DNA of 64,000 nt from Clostridium sp. CX1 (lineage in GTDB: Bacteria > Bacillota > Clostridia > Clostridiales > Clostridiaceae), in contig NZ_JAODOO010000014.1 of the NCBI RefSeq assembly GCF_025398335.1, positions 50,125-114,124 on the forward strand, in the 5' to 3' direction. Made by a program: the position numbers and the translations under genes. The notes below the pieces were generated by a model. The model searched no databases. It was given only the letters and a program-made list of their open reading frames with translations, and was not told where the DNA came from. This document shows positions 54,978 through 64,000 of the stretch, piece after piece (the stretch's first letter is position 1; the number at the start of each line of letters is the position of its first letter).

Positions 54978-56909
54978 ATGTATAAAAAGACATCAGTTTT
55001 TATTTGCGGATTAATATTAACATTGGGGGTTTCTGCTACCTCAAATGTTAAAGCTGCTTCCGCTATAGAAACTAAAAGACTATGGGGAATTGACAGATAT
55101 GTAACTTGTTCTGAGGTTGTAAAAGAAGGCTGGAAAACTTCAGATTATGCAGTAATAGTTAATGGGGAAAATTTTCCTGATGCTTTAAGTGCATCAACTT
55201 TAGCTAAAAAGTATAATGCACCTATTTTGCTTACACAGTCTAACTCACTGGATTCCAATTCGCTAGAAGAGTTAAAAAGGTTAAATGTTAAAGAGGTTTT
55301 TATAGTTGGTGGTGACTTTGTAGTAAGTACAGCTGTTGAAAATTATATAAATGACTTAGGAATACAGACTACAAGGTATAGTGGGCTGGATAGAAATGAA
55401 ACCTCAGTAAAAGTAGCAGAACAGATAGGAACTGATAACGGAATTATTGTAGCTATTGACAGTGACTTTACAGATGCACTTTCGGCAGCTCCTATTGCAG
55501 CTAAATTAAATATGCCTATTATATTAGTTCCTAGAGATGAAGTTCCTGATTCTGTTAAAAGTTTTATTTCAGCCAACACTATTTCAAAAACCTATGTACT
55601 TGGCAGCAGCGACATAATCAGTGATGCTGTAGCTTCTAAATTTCCAAAGGTGCAAAGGATAGTTGGAGCAGATAAGTATGAAAGAAACATAAATATTATA
55701 AACACTTTTAAAGATAAAATAAGCTTAGACAATGGATGTGTGGCTTACTCTGAAAAGTTTGCTGATGCTTTAAGTGGCTCCGCTTTAGCCGCTCTAAATG
55801 GCAATCCTGTAATTCTAATAGGTGATAAGCCTACAGCAGTTACTAAAGAGTTCATAAAAGCCAATAACTTCATTAAATTAAACATCTTAGGAGGGGAAGC
55901 TGGAATTACCCAGTCAACTTTAGCTGACTTAACAGATTCTACCATAGGTGATGATGACAGTAGTACAACAAACAATAAAATTGTTTTTAAAGACCAGTAT
56001 TTTGAAGAAGAAGTAAGACGTCTTGCAGGTAAATTTGGTATAGATCTTTACAAGGAGGATGTTAAGAACATTACAAGTCTAAAATATAACCTTGAAGTAA
56101 ATACAGAGGATTATAAAAAAATAAGAGATATTACCGGTATTGAAAATTTAACTAATCTAGAAGAGCTGGAGCTTATTAATAATGAAGTAAATACAAGCAG
56201 TTTAAAAAATTTAACTAAACTAAAATCTCTTAACCTACTTAGTAATCAAATAAGTGACATAAGCTTTTTAGAAGGACTAACTAACTTAAATAACCTTGAT
56301 TTAAGCTGTAACAAAATTACTGATATAAGTGCATTAAATGGATTAACTAATTTGAATAGGCTCAGCTTAGAATTTAATACAATTAACGATATAAGCACAC
56401 TGAAAGGCTTGACTAATTTAAAAGAGCTTAAATTAAGCAGCAATAAAATTAATGACATAACTTCATTAAGGGGATTGTCTAATTTAGAATATCTTTACTT
56501 AAGTAACAATGACATTAGCGACATAAGTTCACTAAAAGAATTAACTAGTTTAAAGAGCATTGGACTAGGTACTAATAAAATTAGCGATATAAGCGGATTA
56601 AAGCAGTTAACCAATTTAAGTGCAATTGATTTAGATGAAAATAACATTAGTGACATAAATGCACTGAAAGGGCTGACTAAGTTATCCAACGTTTATTTGA
56701 ACAACAATAAAATAAAGGATATAAGCCCATTAAAAGAATTGACTAATGTAACTGTTCTTGATTTGACAAACAATAACATTAGTGATGTAAGCCCATTAAA
56801 AGGATTAAATAATTTGACTAAGGTATATCTAAAAGGAAATCCAATTAGCGATTCTGACAAAGAAGCTTTAAAAAAAGCATTACCTTATTGCAGAATTATC
56901 TTTGAATAA
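54978..56909 (+). CDS. Cell-wall protein: three CWB2 repeats plus leucine-rich repeats
   Basis: The 643-residue secreted protein has a signal peptide (1-28). CWB2 modules at ~32-325 include RLWGIDRYVTCSEVV and NGENFPDALSAS. A linker of Ser/Asp/Thr follows, then roughly eleven 22-residue leucine-rich repeats from ~390 to 630, of the internalin type (LTNLxxLxLxxNxIxDIxxLKG). The LRR part should be a surface protein-binding solenoid. The DNA encoding it is a 66-bp near-repeat, so copy number can vary. GGGGG precedes the ATG. Confidence 0.92.
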   Translation: MYKKTSVFICGLILTLGVSATSNVKAASAIETKRLWGIDRYVTCSEVVKEGWKTSDYAVIVNGENFPDALSASTLAKKYNAPILLTQSNSLDSNSLEELKRLNVKEVFIVGGDFVVSTAVENYINDLGIQTTRYSGLDRNETSVKVAEQIGTDNGIIVAIDSDFTDALSAAPIAAKLNMPIILVPRDEVPDSVKSFISANTISKTYVLGSSDIISDAVASKFPKVQRIVGADKYERNINIINTFKDKISLDNGCVAYSEKFADALSGSALAALNGNPVILIGDKPTAVTKEFIKANNFIKLNILGGEAGITQSTLADLTDSTIGDDDSSTTNNKIVFKDQYFEEEVRRLAGKFGIDLYKEDVKNITSLKYNLEVNTEDYKKIRDITGIENLTNLEELELINNEVNTSSLKNLTKLKSLNLLSNQISDISFLEGLTNLNNLDLSCNKITDISALNGLTNLNRLSLEFNTINDISTLKGLTNLKELKLSSNKINDITSLRGLSNLEYLYLSNNDISDISSLKELTSLKSIGLGTNKISDISGLKQLTNLSAIDLDENNISDINALKGLTKLSNVYLNNNKIKDISPLKELTNVTVLDLTNNNISDVSPLKGLNNLTKVYLKGNPISDSDKEALKKALPYCRIIFE

Positions 56910-56967
56910 ACTGTAGGCTTTTTGCGTTAGGTAATAAAACCACAAAAACTATTATGAGGTGATATAA

Positions 56968-57633
56968 GTGATTATTGAAGGTGTTAGCTATCCTTCTGAT
57001 TCTGAAGCTAAGAAAACACTAGTAGATATTGGTTTAAGAATATACCAAAAAGGCTTTGTAGCAGCAAATGATGGAAATATAAGCTGTAAAGTTGGTCCCA
57101 ATACTATATGGATAACTCCTACCGGGGTTTCTAAAGGTTTTATGACTGAGGACATGATGATAAAGATGGATTTAGATGGAACAATAATTGAGGGAAAACT
57201 AAAACCATCTTCTGAATATAAAATGCATTTCCGTGTTTATGAAGAAAACCCAGATGTTATGGCAGTGGTGCATGCCCATCCGCCTATCGCCACTTCCTTT
57301 GCTATTGCAGGAATTAGTTTAGATAAGCCGATTCTTCCAGAGGCGATTGTTCAGCTTGGTTCAGTGCCAGTAGCTAAGTATGCAACTCCTGGCTCACAAG
57401 GAGTTCCAGATTCAATTGCACCTTACTGTAAAAGTCATAATGGTGTACTTTTAGCCAATCATGGTGCATTAAGCTGGGGTAAAGATATATATCAAGCTTT
57501 CTATAGAATGGAGTCAATCGAATATTATGCTGGCGTGCTTATGTATACAGGTTATGTTATTGGAAAGCAAAATGAATTGTCCGCTAGCGAAGTTGAAGAA
57601 CTATTGGTTATCAAAGATAACTTAAATAATTAA
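56968..57633 (+). CDS. Class II aldolase/adducin-family sugar-phosphate aldolase
   Basis: The 221-residue zinc aldolase has the family blocks: GNISCKVGPNTIWITPTGVSKG (residues ~38-59), the metal-binding HAHPP and the third His in ANHGALSWG, with PEAI providing the catalytic Glu. It starts at a GTG with TGAGGTGA upstream. It lies directly before an ABC importer and mtnK/mtnA, so it most likely cleaves 5-(methylthio)ribulose-1-phosphate or 5-deoxyribulose-1-phosphate to DHAP and an aldehyde. Fuculose-phosphate aldolase activity is the alternative. It has its own terminator. Confidence 0.85.
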   Translation: MIIEGVSYPSDSEAKKTLVDIGLRIYQKGFVAANDGNISCKVGPNTIWITPTGVSKGFMTEDMMIKMDLDGTIIEGKLKPSSEYKMHFRVYEENPDVMAVVHAHPPIATSFAIAGISLDKPILPEAIVQLGSVPVAKYATPGSQGVPDSIAPYCKSHNGVLLANHGALSWGKDIYQAFYRMESIEYYAGVLMYTGYVIGKQNELSASEVEELLVIKDNLNN

Positions 57634-57638
57634 TGATT

Positions 57639-57688
57639 CAAAAAACTGTAGATGAATTTGTATAAAACTAATTTATCTACAGTTTTTT
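57639..57688 (+). terminator. Terminator after the aldolase gene
   Basis: AAAAACTGTAGAT pairs with ATCTACAGTTTTT, with further AATT pairing inside, followed by T-rich sequence. It separates the aldolase from the transporter-mtnKA operon. Confidence 0.85.
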
Positions 57689-57811
57689 AGCCATTAAAGC
57701 TTAAGTAAAAGCATTATTGTTTCTGTAATATTATGTAGGGTATATTAATATACATTAAATTAGGTAAATAATGCATAAATAATGTATATAAGAAAAGGGG
57801 GATAAAATTCT

Positions 57812-58957
57812 ATGAAAAAGCTATTAGCTTTGGTACTAACAGCGGTAATGTGTGCATCCTTATCTGCATGTGGCGGCACAAAAACTGCAGATACATCCTC
57901 ATCAGATTCTGCGCCAAAGGCAGGGGACACAGCTTCCTATGCTAAGGCTCTAAAGGGCAAAAGAGTTGCAGTTGTTCGTAACCTTGCAGCAGGTGATCAT
58001 ACTCAACAATTTTTAGATGGCTGCGTATCAGAGGGTAAGGCACTTGGTTTTGCAGTTGATACCTTCGTAACAGATGGTGATGATGCCAAAGCTCAAGAAG
58101 TTACAGCTCAATGTATTCAAAAAGGATATGACGGAATTATAGTTTCCCATGCTCAACTATCCTATGCCTATAATATGTTAAAACCTGCCATAGATAAAGG
58201 AATGAAAGTAGTTACCTTCGATAGTATGCCATTTAAAGATGGTGATGCAAAAGGTCAATTACTTGAAGGTGTAACTTCAACAGCACAGGATGATAGTGCT
58301 TTAGCAAGCTTATCACTGGGATTTATGATGGAAGAGTTTGAAAAGAACGGTGGAAAGTATCCTATGAAAGTGTTAAAGACCTTTATGGGACCTGGAATAC
58401 CTCCTCTAGATAGACGTAATGTTGTTTATACAAAATTAGAACAGGAAGGCAAAATTAAAACCGTAGAAGTTATTGCTCCATCAGATACAGCAAATGCTCG
58501 TGGTGATATGACTAACAAAACTGCTGCTATTTTACCTAAGTATCCAAAAGGATCTGTAGATGCTATTTGGGGCTGCTATGATGAGCTGGCAAAAGGTGTA
58601 TTACAGGCATTAAACGATGCTAAGAGAACAGATATCCCTATGTATACAATTGATATATCCAATGATGATATTCAATTAATGCTTAAAAATAAAGAAGTAT
58701 GGAAATCTACAGCTGCTGTTGACCCTAAATTAATTGGTATCGTTGACACTAGATTATTAGCTATGAAATTCTTAAATCTAGAAACTCCACAGTATTTTAA
58801 CTTAAATGCAAATTTAGTTAAAACCACACAGTTATCTTCAGAGGTTAATATGACAAATCTTAAAACAGTTATTAATGGATGGGGAGATCCTAATTCAAAA
58901 GAAGGTGCGCTTAAAGAGACTTGGATAGACGAAGTAAAAAAAGCAAATGGTAACTAA
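57812..58957 (+). CDS. Sugar-type ABC transporter substrate-binding lipoprotein
   Basis: The 381-residue protein has a lipoprotein signal (lipobox LSACG, Cys20) and a Ser/Ala linker. A periplasmic-binding-protein type I fold follows (VAVVRNLAAGDHTQQFLDGCVSEGKALGF, YDGIIVSHAQLSYAYNMLKPAIDKGMKVVTFDS, VDAIWGCYDELAKGVLQAL). It captures the substrate outside the cell. With the next two genes it forms a ribose/xylose-type importer; context points to 5-methylthioribose, 5-deoxyribose or a related pentose. GGGGG precedes the ATG. Confidence 0.9.
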   Translation: MKKLLALVLTAVMCASLSACGGTKTADTSSSDSAPKAGDTASYAKALKGKRVAVVRNLAAGDHTQQFLDGCVSEGKALGFAVDTFVTDGDDAKAQEVTAQCIQKGYDGIIVSHAQLSYAYNMLKPAIDKGMKVVTFDSMPFKDGDAKGQLLEGVTSTAQDDSALASLSLGFMMEEFEKNGGKYPMKVLKTFMGPGIPPLDRRNVVYTKLEQEGKIKTVEVIAPSDTANARGDMTNKTAAILPKYPKGSVDAIWGCYDELAKGVLQALNDAKRTDIPMYTIDISNDDIQLMLKNKEVWKSTAAVDPKLIGIVDTRLLAMKFLNLETPQYFNLNANLVKTTQLSSEVNMTNLKTVINGWGDPNSKEGALKETWIDEVKKANGN

Positions 58958-59006
58958 ATTGTAAAAGTGAAAACCATTACTTAATTTATATGTGAGGGTG
59001 AAGCAA

Positions 59007-60542
59007 ATGGATAAAATTAAACTGGAAATGAAGGATGTTTCTATTGAATTTCCAGGAGTTAAAGCTTTGTCTAATGTTAACTTCAACCTTGAGGGAGGAA
59101 CAATCCATGCACTGATTGGTGCCAATGGTGCAGGCAAGTCAACTTTAATGAAAGTACTAGCCGGTGCCAATTCAAATTATACAGGAGAGATTTTTATAGA
59201 TGGGGGACCGGTTGAAATCCGATCCCCTAAAGATGCAAAGAATCTCGGTGTTGAGATTGTGTTCCAAGAGGTAGATACAGCTTTGATTCCCTATCTTACT
59301 GTTGCAGAGAATGTTATGTTTGATTCTATTGTAAACAAAATGGATAAAAAACATCTAGTTGATTGGAAAAAAATACGGGCAACAGCTAAAGAGACTTTAA
59401 AAAAGTTAAATGTGAACCTTGATGTTAGACGGTTAACTTCAGACTTGACCTTGTCAGAAAAACAGATGGTGCTTATTGCTAGGTGTGTAGTAGAAAAATG
59501 CAGAGTGTTGATTTTGGACGAGCCTACCGCTCCTTTATCCGATTCAGAAACAAAGGAACTTTTTAGAATTGTTCGTCAGTTAGCAAAAGAAGGTGTATCT
59601 GTAGTATTTATATCCCATAGAATTAGTGAATTGTTTGAGATCTGCGATTCAATCACCATAATGCGTGATGGTCAAGTGATTAGCAGTATGCCTATTACAG
59701 AAGAATTAGAGCAGAGTAAAGTAGTTGAGTTAATGCTGGGGCAAAAGCTTACAGACCAATATATAAAAAAGCAGGTTCAAATTGGGCCTGTATTATTAGA
59801 AGTGAAAAATCTTACAGAGGTAAATAATCTGGTTAAAAACATAAACTTAACAATCAATAAGGGAGAAATAGTTGGAATAGCAGGGTTAGTTGGCGCTGGA
59901 AAAACGGAGCTTTGTAAAACACTATTTGGTGCCTTAAAGCAAAAAAGCGGTACTGTAAAGTTAAATGGAAAAGAAGTTAGATATAAAGATCCTAGTGGAG
60001 CAGTAAAATGCGGCTTTGCCCTTGTACCGGAGGAAAGGCGAAAGGAAGGAGTATTAATTACTGATCCTATATATCGAAACATCAGCATTGCAGCCATAAA
60101 GAAATATGCTAAAGCTTTTTCTGTAGTTGATAAAAACAAGGAAAAAAAGGATGCCCGTACGATGATTAGCAATCTAGGAATTAAAACCCCATCGGAGAAT
60201 CAAATAGTTGCATTACTGTCTGGAGGCAATCAGCAGAAGGTGGTCTTAGGAAAATGGCTGAATTCTCAGTCGGAAATTTATATTTTTGATGAGCCTACAA
60301 AGGGTATCGACGTGGGGGCAAAACGGGAAATGTATGAACTGATTGAAAGGTTGGCGGCACAGGGAAAAGGCATATTATATGCAACCTGTGAGTTTCAAGA
60401 AATACTATCCATCGCAGACAGAGTGTATGTAATGTTTGATGGGGAGATTATTAAGGAATTGGACAACATTTCAGATGCCGATGAGAAGGAGCTGTTATAT
60501 TATTCAATGGGAGGACAATCAAATGAAAGAAGAAATAGTTGA
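59007..60542 (+). CDS. Sugar-type ABC transporter ATPase (two nucleotide-binding domains)
   Basis: The 511-residue double ATPase of the RbsA/XylG type. The first domain has GANGAGKST and LILDEPTAPL; the second has GLVGAGKTE, the family's variant C-motif LSGGNQQKVVLGKWL, and IFDEPTKGIDVGAK. The start at ATG 59007 follows GAGGGTGA. The permease gene overlaps its last 20 bases. Confidence 0.92.
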   Translation: MDKIKLEMKDVSIEFPGVKALSNVNFNLEGGTIHALIGANGAGKSTLMKVLAGANSNYTGEIFIDGGPVEIRSPKDAKNLGVEIVFQEVDTALIPYLTVAENVMFDSIVNKMDKKHLVDWKKIRATAKETLKKLNVNLDVRRLTSDLTLSEKQMVLIARCVVEKCRVLILDEPTAPLSDSETKELFRIVRQLAKEGVSVVFISHRISELFEICDSITIMRDGQVISSMPITEELEQSKVVELMLGQKLTDQYIKKQVQIGPVLLEVKNLTEVNNLVKNINLTINKGEIVGIAGLVGAGKTELCKTLFGALKQKSGTVKLNGKEVRYKDPSGAVKCGFALVPEERRKEGVLITDPIYRNISIAAIKKYAKAFSVVDKNKEKKDARTMISNLGIKTPSENQIVALLSGGNQQKVVLGKWLNSQSEIYIFDEPTKGIDVGAKREMYELIERLAAQGKGILYATCEFQEILSIADRVYVMFDGEIIKELDNISDADEKELLYYSMGGQSNERRNS

Positions 60543-61539
60543 AGATAAGAAGAAAAGCAAATCCTTGATGAAGTTTATTACTAAATGGGGTACTTTTATA
60601 ACAATAATAATACTATTTATATTCTTTACCTTTGCCAACTGGAACAGTGCTAAAAATTCAAGTATTTTCTTAACCTATGATAATATGATAACCATTGTAA
60701 GAAGCATATCAATCACAGCCATAATTGCAATAGGCTTGACTTATTCATTAACTGTCAATGGAATGGACCTGTCAATTGGTGCTAATGCAAACTTTGCAGA
60801 TTTCTTAGTTATGTCAATGTTTGTTTGGTACAGCATGAGTATAACCACCTCTATTATTCTTTCTATAGTAATTTGTCTAGTTATCGGATTAATTAACAGT
60901 TTTCTAATAGTAAAAATGAAGATACCAGATATGGTTGCAGCCCTATCTACAATGTTTATGTTTCAAGGGGTAGCAATGACCTATTCAAATGGCGGTGCTA
61001 TTACTGAACGTATGATGATGAAAAGCGGCCAGGCTGCTTTAGGGTTGGTGCCACCTGCCTTTAGAGCTTTAGGTAAGGAGCCTTGGATTATTGTAATTAT
61101 GTTTATAGTAGTGTTATTTGCACATTTCTTTTTAAACTATACCAAGTATGGAAGATATATGTACGCAGTTGGAGGAAATCCGGAAGCAGCAAGATTATCC
61201 GGTATTCCTGTTAATAAATATAGAATACTAGCATACTTATTGTCTGCAACCTTTGCAGCCCTTGGAGGTATATTGATTGCTGCAAGAGTTGGTACTGCTC
61301 AGGTTAACGCCGGTGCTGCTTATTTAATGCCTTCAGTTGCAGCAGCCTATATTGGTTTCTCCGTTGCCGGAGCTGGTAAGCCTAATGCATTAGGTACCTT
61401 GGCAGGGGCGGTACTAGTGGGTATGCTGGAAAATGGATTAATTATGATGTCCGTTCCATATTATGCTATGGATATTATAAAGGGTGCAGTACTGGCAATA
61501 GCTTTAGCACTTACTTATGCCACTAAGAAAGATAACTAG
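60523..61539 (+). CDS. Sugar-type ABC transporter permease
   Basis: The 338-residue protein has about 9-10 membrane segments and the RbsC/BPD_transp_2 pattern: LTYSLTVNGMDLSIGANANFADFLV, KMKIPDMVAALSTMFMFQGVA, YAVGGNPEAARLSGIPVNKYR and LGTLAGAVLVGMLENGLIM. The start at ATG 60523 follows GGAGGACAATCAA inside the ATPase gene, so translation is coupled. It forms the channel of the importer. Confidence 0.92.
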   Translation: MKEEIVEDKKKSKSLMKFITKWGTFITIIILFIFFTFANWNSAKNSSIFLTYDNMITIVRSISITAIIAIGLTYSLTVNGMDLSIGANANFADFLVMSMFVWYSMSITTSIILSIVICLVIGLINSFLIVKMKIPDMVAALSTMFMFQGVAMTYSNGGAITERMMMKSGQAALGLVPPAFRALGKEPWIIVIMFIVVLFAHFFLNYTKYGRYMYAVGGNPEAARLSGIPVNKYRILAYLLSATFAALGGILIAARVGTAQVNAGAAYLMPSVAAAYIGFSVAGAGKPNALGTLAGAVLVGMLENGLIMMSVPYYAMDIIKGAVLAIALALTYATKKDN

Positions 61540-61580
61540 AAAAAAATTTAATATACCTAAGAAAGGAAAGGTGAAAGATT

Positions 61581-62807
61581 ATGTCTCGATTTGATGCTTA
61601 TTTTTTAATGAAAACTGAGGATGTAGGAGAATATGTTCAGGAAAAGCTTCATTATTTTGAGGATGATGCCAAATTAGAGGCTAAGGAGATAGGCGATGGC
61701 AATATAAATTATGTGTTCAGAGTAAAGGATACTAAATCCGGCAAATCCATTGTTGTAAAACAGGCAGCAGAACAGCTTAGAATATCAAAGGAAATGAAGC
61801 TTTCTACGGATAGGGGCAGAATAGAGGCAAAAATACTGCAGCTGCAGGAAAGCTATGCTCCAGGCCTTGTTCCCAAAGTATATCTTTATGATGAGGTAAT
61901 GTGTGCAATTATTATGGAAGATATGGTTGGATATACTATGATGCGTACTGGATTAGTAAACCACGAAATATATCCAAAGTTTGCAGAAGATATAACAACC
62001 TTTATGGTAAATACCTTGCTGCCTACAACAGACGTGGTTATGAACCATAAAGAAAAGAAGGAATTAGTTAAGGAATTTATTAATCCTGACCTTTGTGAGA
62101 TTACGGAGGATCTAGTATATAGTGAACCATATATTGATTACAATCATAGAAATAATGTATTCCCGCCGGTGGCAGAGTTCGTTCAAAGGGAATTGTATGA
62201 AGATAAAAAGCTTCACCTTGAAGCAGCTAAACTAAAATTTGATTTTATGAATAATGCTCAAGCTTTAATTCATGGAGATTTACACACAGGCTCTATATTT
62301 ATAAATAAGGAACATACCTTTATCTTTGATCCTGAGTTTGCCTTCTTTGGACCTATAGGATATGACGTAGGCAATGTTATTGCTAATATGTTCTTTACTT
62401 GGTGTAATGGAGATGCAACTATTGATAACAAAGAGGAAAAGGAAAAATTCTGCCGCTGGGTTCTTGATACTATAGAAGAGATTGTAGATAAGTTTATAGC
62501 TAAGTTTAGAGCAAAATTTGAAGAGAGCGTAACGGAAATAATGGCTAAAAGAGAGGGCTTCCTGGATTGGTATTTAGACACTGTTTTAGCAGACACTGCA
62601 GGGGTTGCAGGCCTTGAATCTATAAGAAGAACTGTAGGTATGGCAAATGTTAAGGATATTACTACCATTCCGGATGAAGGTAAGAGAGCTAGGGCAGAGA
62701 AAATGGTAATTACCTTGGCTAAAAATTATATAATTAATAGAGATAAATTCAAAACTGGAGCGGATTACAGAAGGGCTATTAATGAAGTTATTGAAATGTA
62801 TAGATAA
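61581..62807 (+). CDS. mtnK: 5-methylthioribose kinase
   Basis: The 408-residue kinase of the APH/choline-kinase fold phosphorylates 5-methylthioribose at C1 (and in some organisms 5-deoxyribose). Family features are EIGDGNINYVFRVKD (glycine-rich loop), IVVKQAAEQLR, the catalytic HGDLHTGSIFI and the metal-binding FDPEFAFFGPIGYDVGNV. AAAGGAAAGG precedes the ATG. It sits after the importer and before mtnA, its pathway successor. Confidence 0.93.
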   Translation: MSRFDAYFLMKTEDVGEYVQEKLHYFEDDAKLEAKEIGDGNINYVFRVKDTKSGKSIVVKQAAEQLRISKEMKLSTDRGRIEAKILQLQESYAPGLVPKVYLYDEVMCAIIMEDMVGYTMMRTGLVNHEIYPKFAEDITTFMVNTLLPTTDVVMNHKEKKELVKEFINPDLCEITEDLVYSEPYIDYNHRNNVFPPVAEFVQRELYEDKKLHLEAAKLKFDFMNNAQALIHGDLHTGSIFINKEHTFIFDPEFAFFGPIGYDVGNVIANMFFTWCNGDATIDNKEEKEKFCRWVLDTIEEIVDKFIAKFRAKFEESVTEIMAKREGFLDWYLDTVLADTAGVAGLESIRRTVGMANVKDITTIPDEGKRARAEKMVITLAKNYIINRDKFKTGADYRRAINEVIEMYR

Positions 62808-62849
62808 AAGCCTTGCTGCTATAACTTATATAAAGGAAGGAATAATAAT

Positions 62850-63935
62850 ATGGATAAGGAAAAACTAATTACAGAGTACGATACAGTGGCTTTAGATGAT
62901 GAAAATAATGCCTTAGTCATTATTGATCAAACAAAGCTTCCTGGAAAAACAGAAATACTAAAACTTACAGATATAAAAGATATATGGGATGCTATCTATT
63001 TACTTAAAGTTAGAGGAGCACCGGCTATAGGTGTTGCTGCTGCCATTGGTGTATACCTTGCCGCTGAGAAGGTTGATACAAGTGATTATGATAATTTCTA
63101 TAAACAGTTTAGTGAAGCAAAAAGTTATCTAGCATCTTCAAGGCCCACAGCAGTTAACTTATTTTGGGCACTGGACCGTATGGATAAGGTTGTAAAAGGA
63201 AATAAAGACAAGTCTATTTCAGAAATTAAACAATTACTTCATGATGAAGCAGTTGCCATAAGAGAAGAAGATATTTGGGTATGTAAGCAGATTGGAGAGT
63301 TTGGACTAACCCTTGTTAAACCTGGTGATGGTATCTTAACCCACTGTAACGCAGGACAATTAGCTACAGTCAAATATGGAACTGCAACTGCACCTATGTA
63401 TTTAGGTCATGAAAGAGGGTATAATTTCAAGATTTTTGCTGATGAGACAAGACCTCTTCTTCAGGGAGCAAGACTTACTGCCTATGAATTAAGTGAATCT
63501 GGACTTGATGTTACTTTGATATGTGATAACATGTCTGCTACAGTAATGAAAAATGGCTGGGTTAACGCCATATTTGTAGGCTGTGACCGTGTAGCTGCTA
63601 ACGGAGATGCCGCTAATAAAATTGGAACCTCAGTAGTAGCTACCGTTGCAAAAAGATATAACATACCTTTCTATGTTTGTGCTCCAACCTCTACTATTGA
63701 TATGAATACAAAGACTGGCGCTGATATTAAGATAGAAGAAAGACCAGCGGAAGAAGTTACAGAAATGTGGTACAAAGAGCCAATGGCTCCAAAGGGAGTT
63801 AAGGTATTTAATCCAGCCTTTGATGTTACTGATAATGATTTGATTTCAGGTATTGTAACTGAATATGGAATAGCTACACCGCCATATGCAGAAACATTAA
63901 AGGAGATATTTGAAAAAAAGAAAAATCAAAGATAG
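62850..63935 (+). CDS. mtnA: S-methyl-5-thioribose-1-phosphate isomerase
   Basis: The 361-residue aldose-ketose isomerase of the eIF2B-like family. Typical blocks are [53 protein letters not shown] with the active-site Cys, [29 protein letters not shown] with the catalytic Asp, and [18 protein letters not shown]. It converts the MtnK product to methylthioribulose-1-phosphate (or 5-deoxyribulose-1-phosphate), the substrate of the aldolase upstream. AAAGGAAGG precedes the ATG. Confidence 0.95.
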   Translation: MDKEKLITEYDTVALDDENNALVIIDQTKLPGKTEILKLTDIKDIWDAIYLLKVRGAPAIGVAAAIGVYLAAEKVDTSDYDNFYKQFSEAKSYLASSRPTAVNLFWALDRMDKVVKGNKDKSISEIKQLLHDEAVAIREEDIWVCKQIGEFGLTLVKPGDGILTHCNAGQLATVKYGTATAPMYLGHERGYNFKIFADETRPLLQGARLTAYELSESGLDVTLICDNMSATVMKNGWVNAIFVGCDRVAANGDAANKIGTSVVATVAKRYNIPFYVCAPTSTIDMNTKTGADIKIEERPAEEVTEMWYKEPMAPKGVKVFNPAFDVTDNDLISGIVTEYGIATPPYAETLKEIFEKKKNQR

Positions 63936-63959
63936 TTTTTTAATAAAAGTCCAAAAGGG

Positions 63960-64000
63960 GCTGTCGCATTAGCATAAAAAAATATGCTAACGCGGCAGCG
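63960..64000 (+). terminator. Hairpin at the end of the mtnA operon (cut by the window edge)
   Basis: GCTGTCGCATTAGCAT pairs with ATGCTAACGCGGCAGC over an A-rich loop. The T-run, if any, lies outside the window. Confidence 0.65.

Overview
The window is low-GC, AT-rich DNA from a spore-forming Clostridium-type Firmicute. The evidence for this is an H-type small acid-soluble spore protein gene, a large Bacillus/Clostridium-type SRP RNA, strong AGGAGG/GGGGG ribosome binding sites with frequent TTG and GTG starts, CWB2 cell-wall-binding repeat proteins, and A/T-ending codon use throughout. No tRNA, rRNA or CRISPR array was seen.

Region 1 (about 0-24 kb) is an accessory, defence-rich stretch. It opens with two copies of a ~72-base repeat that folds as a four-way (cloverleaf-like) structure, lying among fragments of unidentified reading frames. 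Next come an unassigned GTPase and an apparently intact IS3/IS150-type insertion sequence with a programmed -1 frameshift site. The restriction block (5.0-17.7 kb) holds: a PUA/EVE-like plus DUF3883 nuclease; a D12-class adenine methyltransferase; a protein in which a catalytically altered C5-methyltransferase domain is fused to a Sau3AI/MutH-type nuclease; an intact C5-cytosine methyltransferase; a second PUA-like plus PD-(D/E)XK nuclease broken by one in-frame TGA; and an McrBC-like pair whose AAA+ ATPase gene is broken by two in-frame TAA codons while its DUF2357 nuclease partner is intact. An Ada-type zinc domain without a start codon follows. A small phage- or plasmid-like module (18.2-23.4 kb) has DUF1659, DUF2922, YvrJ, an XRE repressor with a palindromic operator, two sigma-70-like proteins, a replication initiator and a DnaC-like helicase loader. 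Remnants of WYL and Uma2 genes close the region.

Region 2 (24-30.4 kb) holds a GNAT acetyltransferase, the SRP RNA (minus strand), a DUF166 protein, a NERD-helicase, an MqsR-type toxin with an MqsA-Zn/HTH-SocA antitoxin behind a 30-bp perfect palindrome, and a gamma-carbonic-anhydrase-like protein.

Region 3 (31-54 kb) is more ordinary chromosome. It holds the 5-oxoprolinase operon pxpA-DUF969-DUF979-pxpB-pxpC, sspH, a TetR gene divergent from an FtsH paralogue across a TetR-like palindrome, a LysM protein, and a TetR-rifampicin phosphotransferase-MFS cluster with two palindromic operators. After these come a YjgB lipoprotein, a secreted fusion of a cysteine-phytase-like phosphatase with a GxGYxYP domain, a soluble chemotaxis-type signalling protein, a PQQ-type sugar dehydrogenase homologue, a CGGC-family protein and RarD.

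Region 4 (52.8-64 kb) starts with two divergent cell-wall-anchored proteins (CWB2-DUF5050 and CWB2-LRR). It ends with a coherent salvage cluster: class II aldolase, a sugar-type ABC importer (binding protein, double ATPase, permease), 5-methylthioribose kinase (mtnK) and methylthioribose-1-phosphate isomerase (mtnA). Together these can import and process 5-methylthioribose or 5-deoxyribose by the oxygen-independent DHAP-shunt route.

The most notable items are the methyltransferase-like/Sau3AI fusion, the three nonsense codons in two neighbouring defence genes, the MqsR/MqsA-SocA module with its operator, the cloverleaf repeats, the phosphatase-GxGYxYP fusion, and the salvage cluster.
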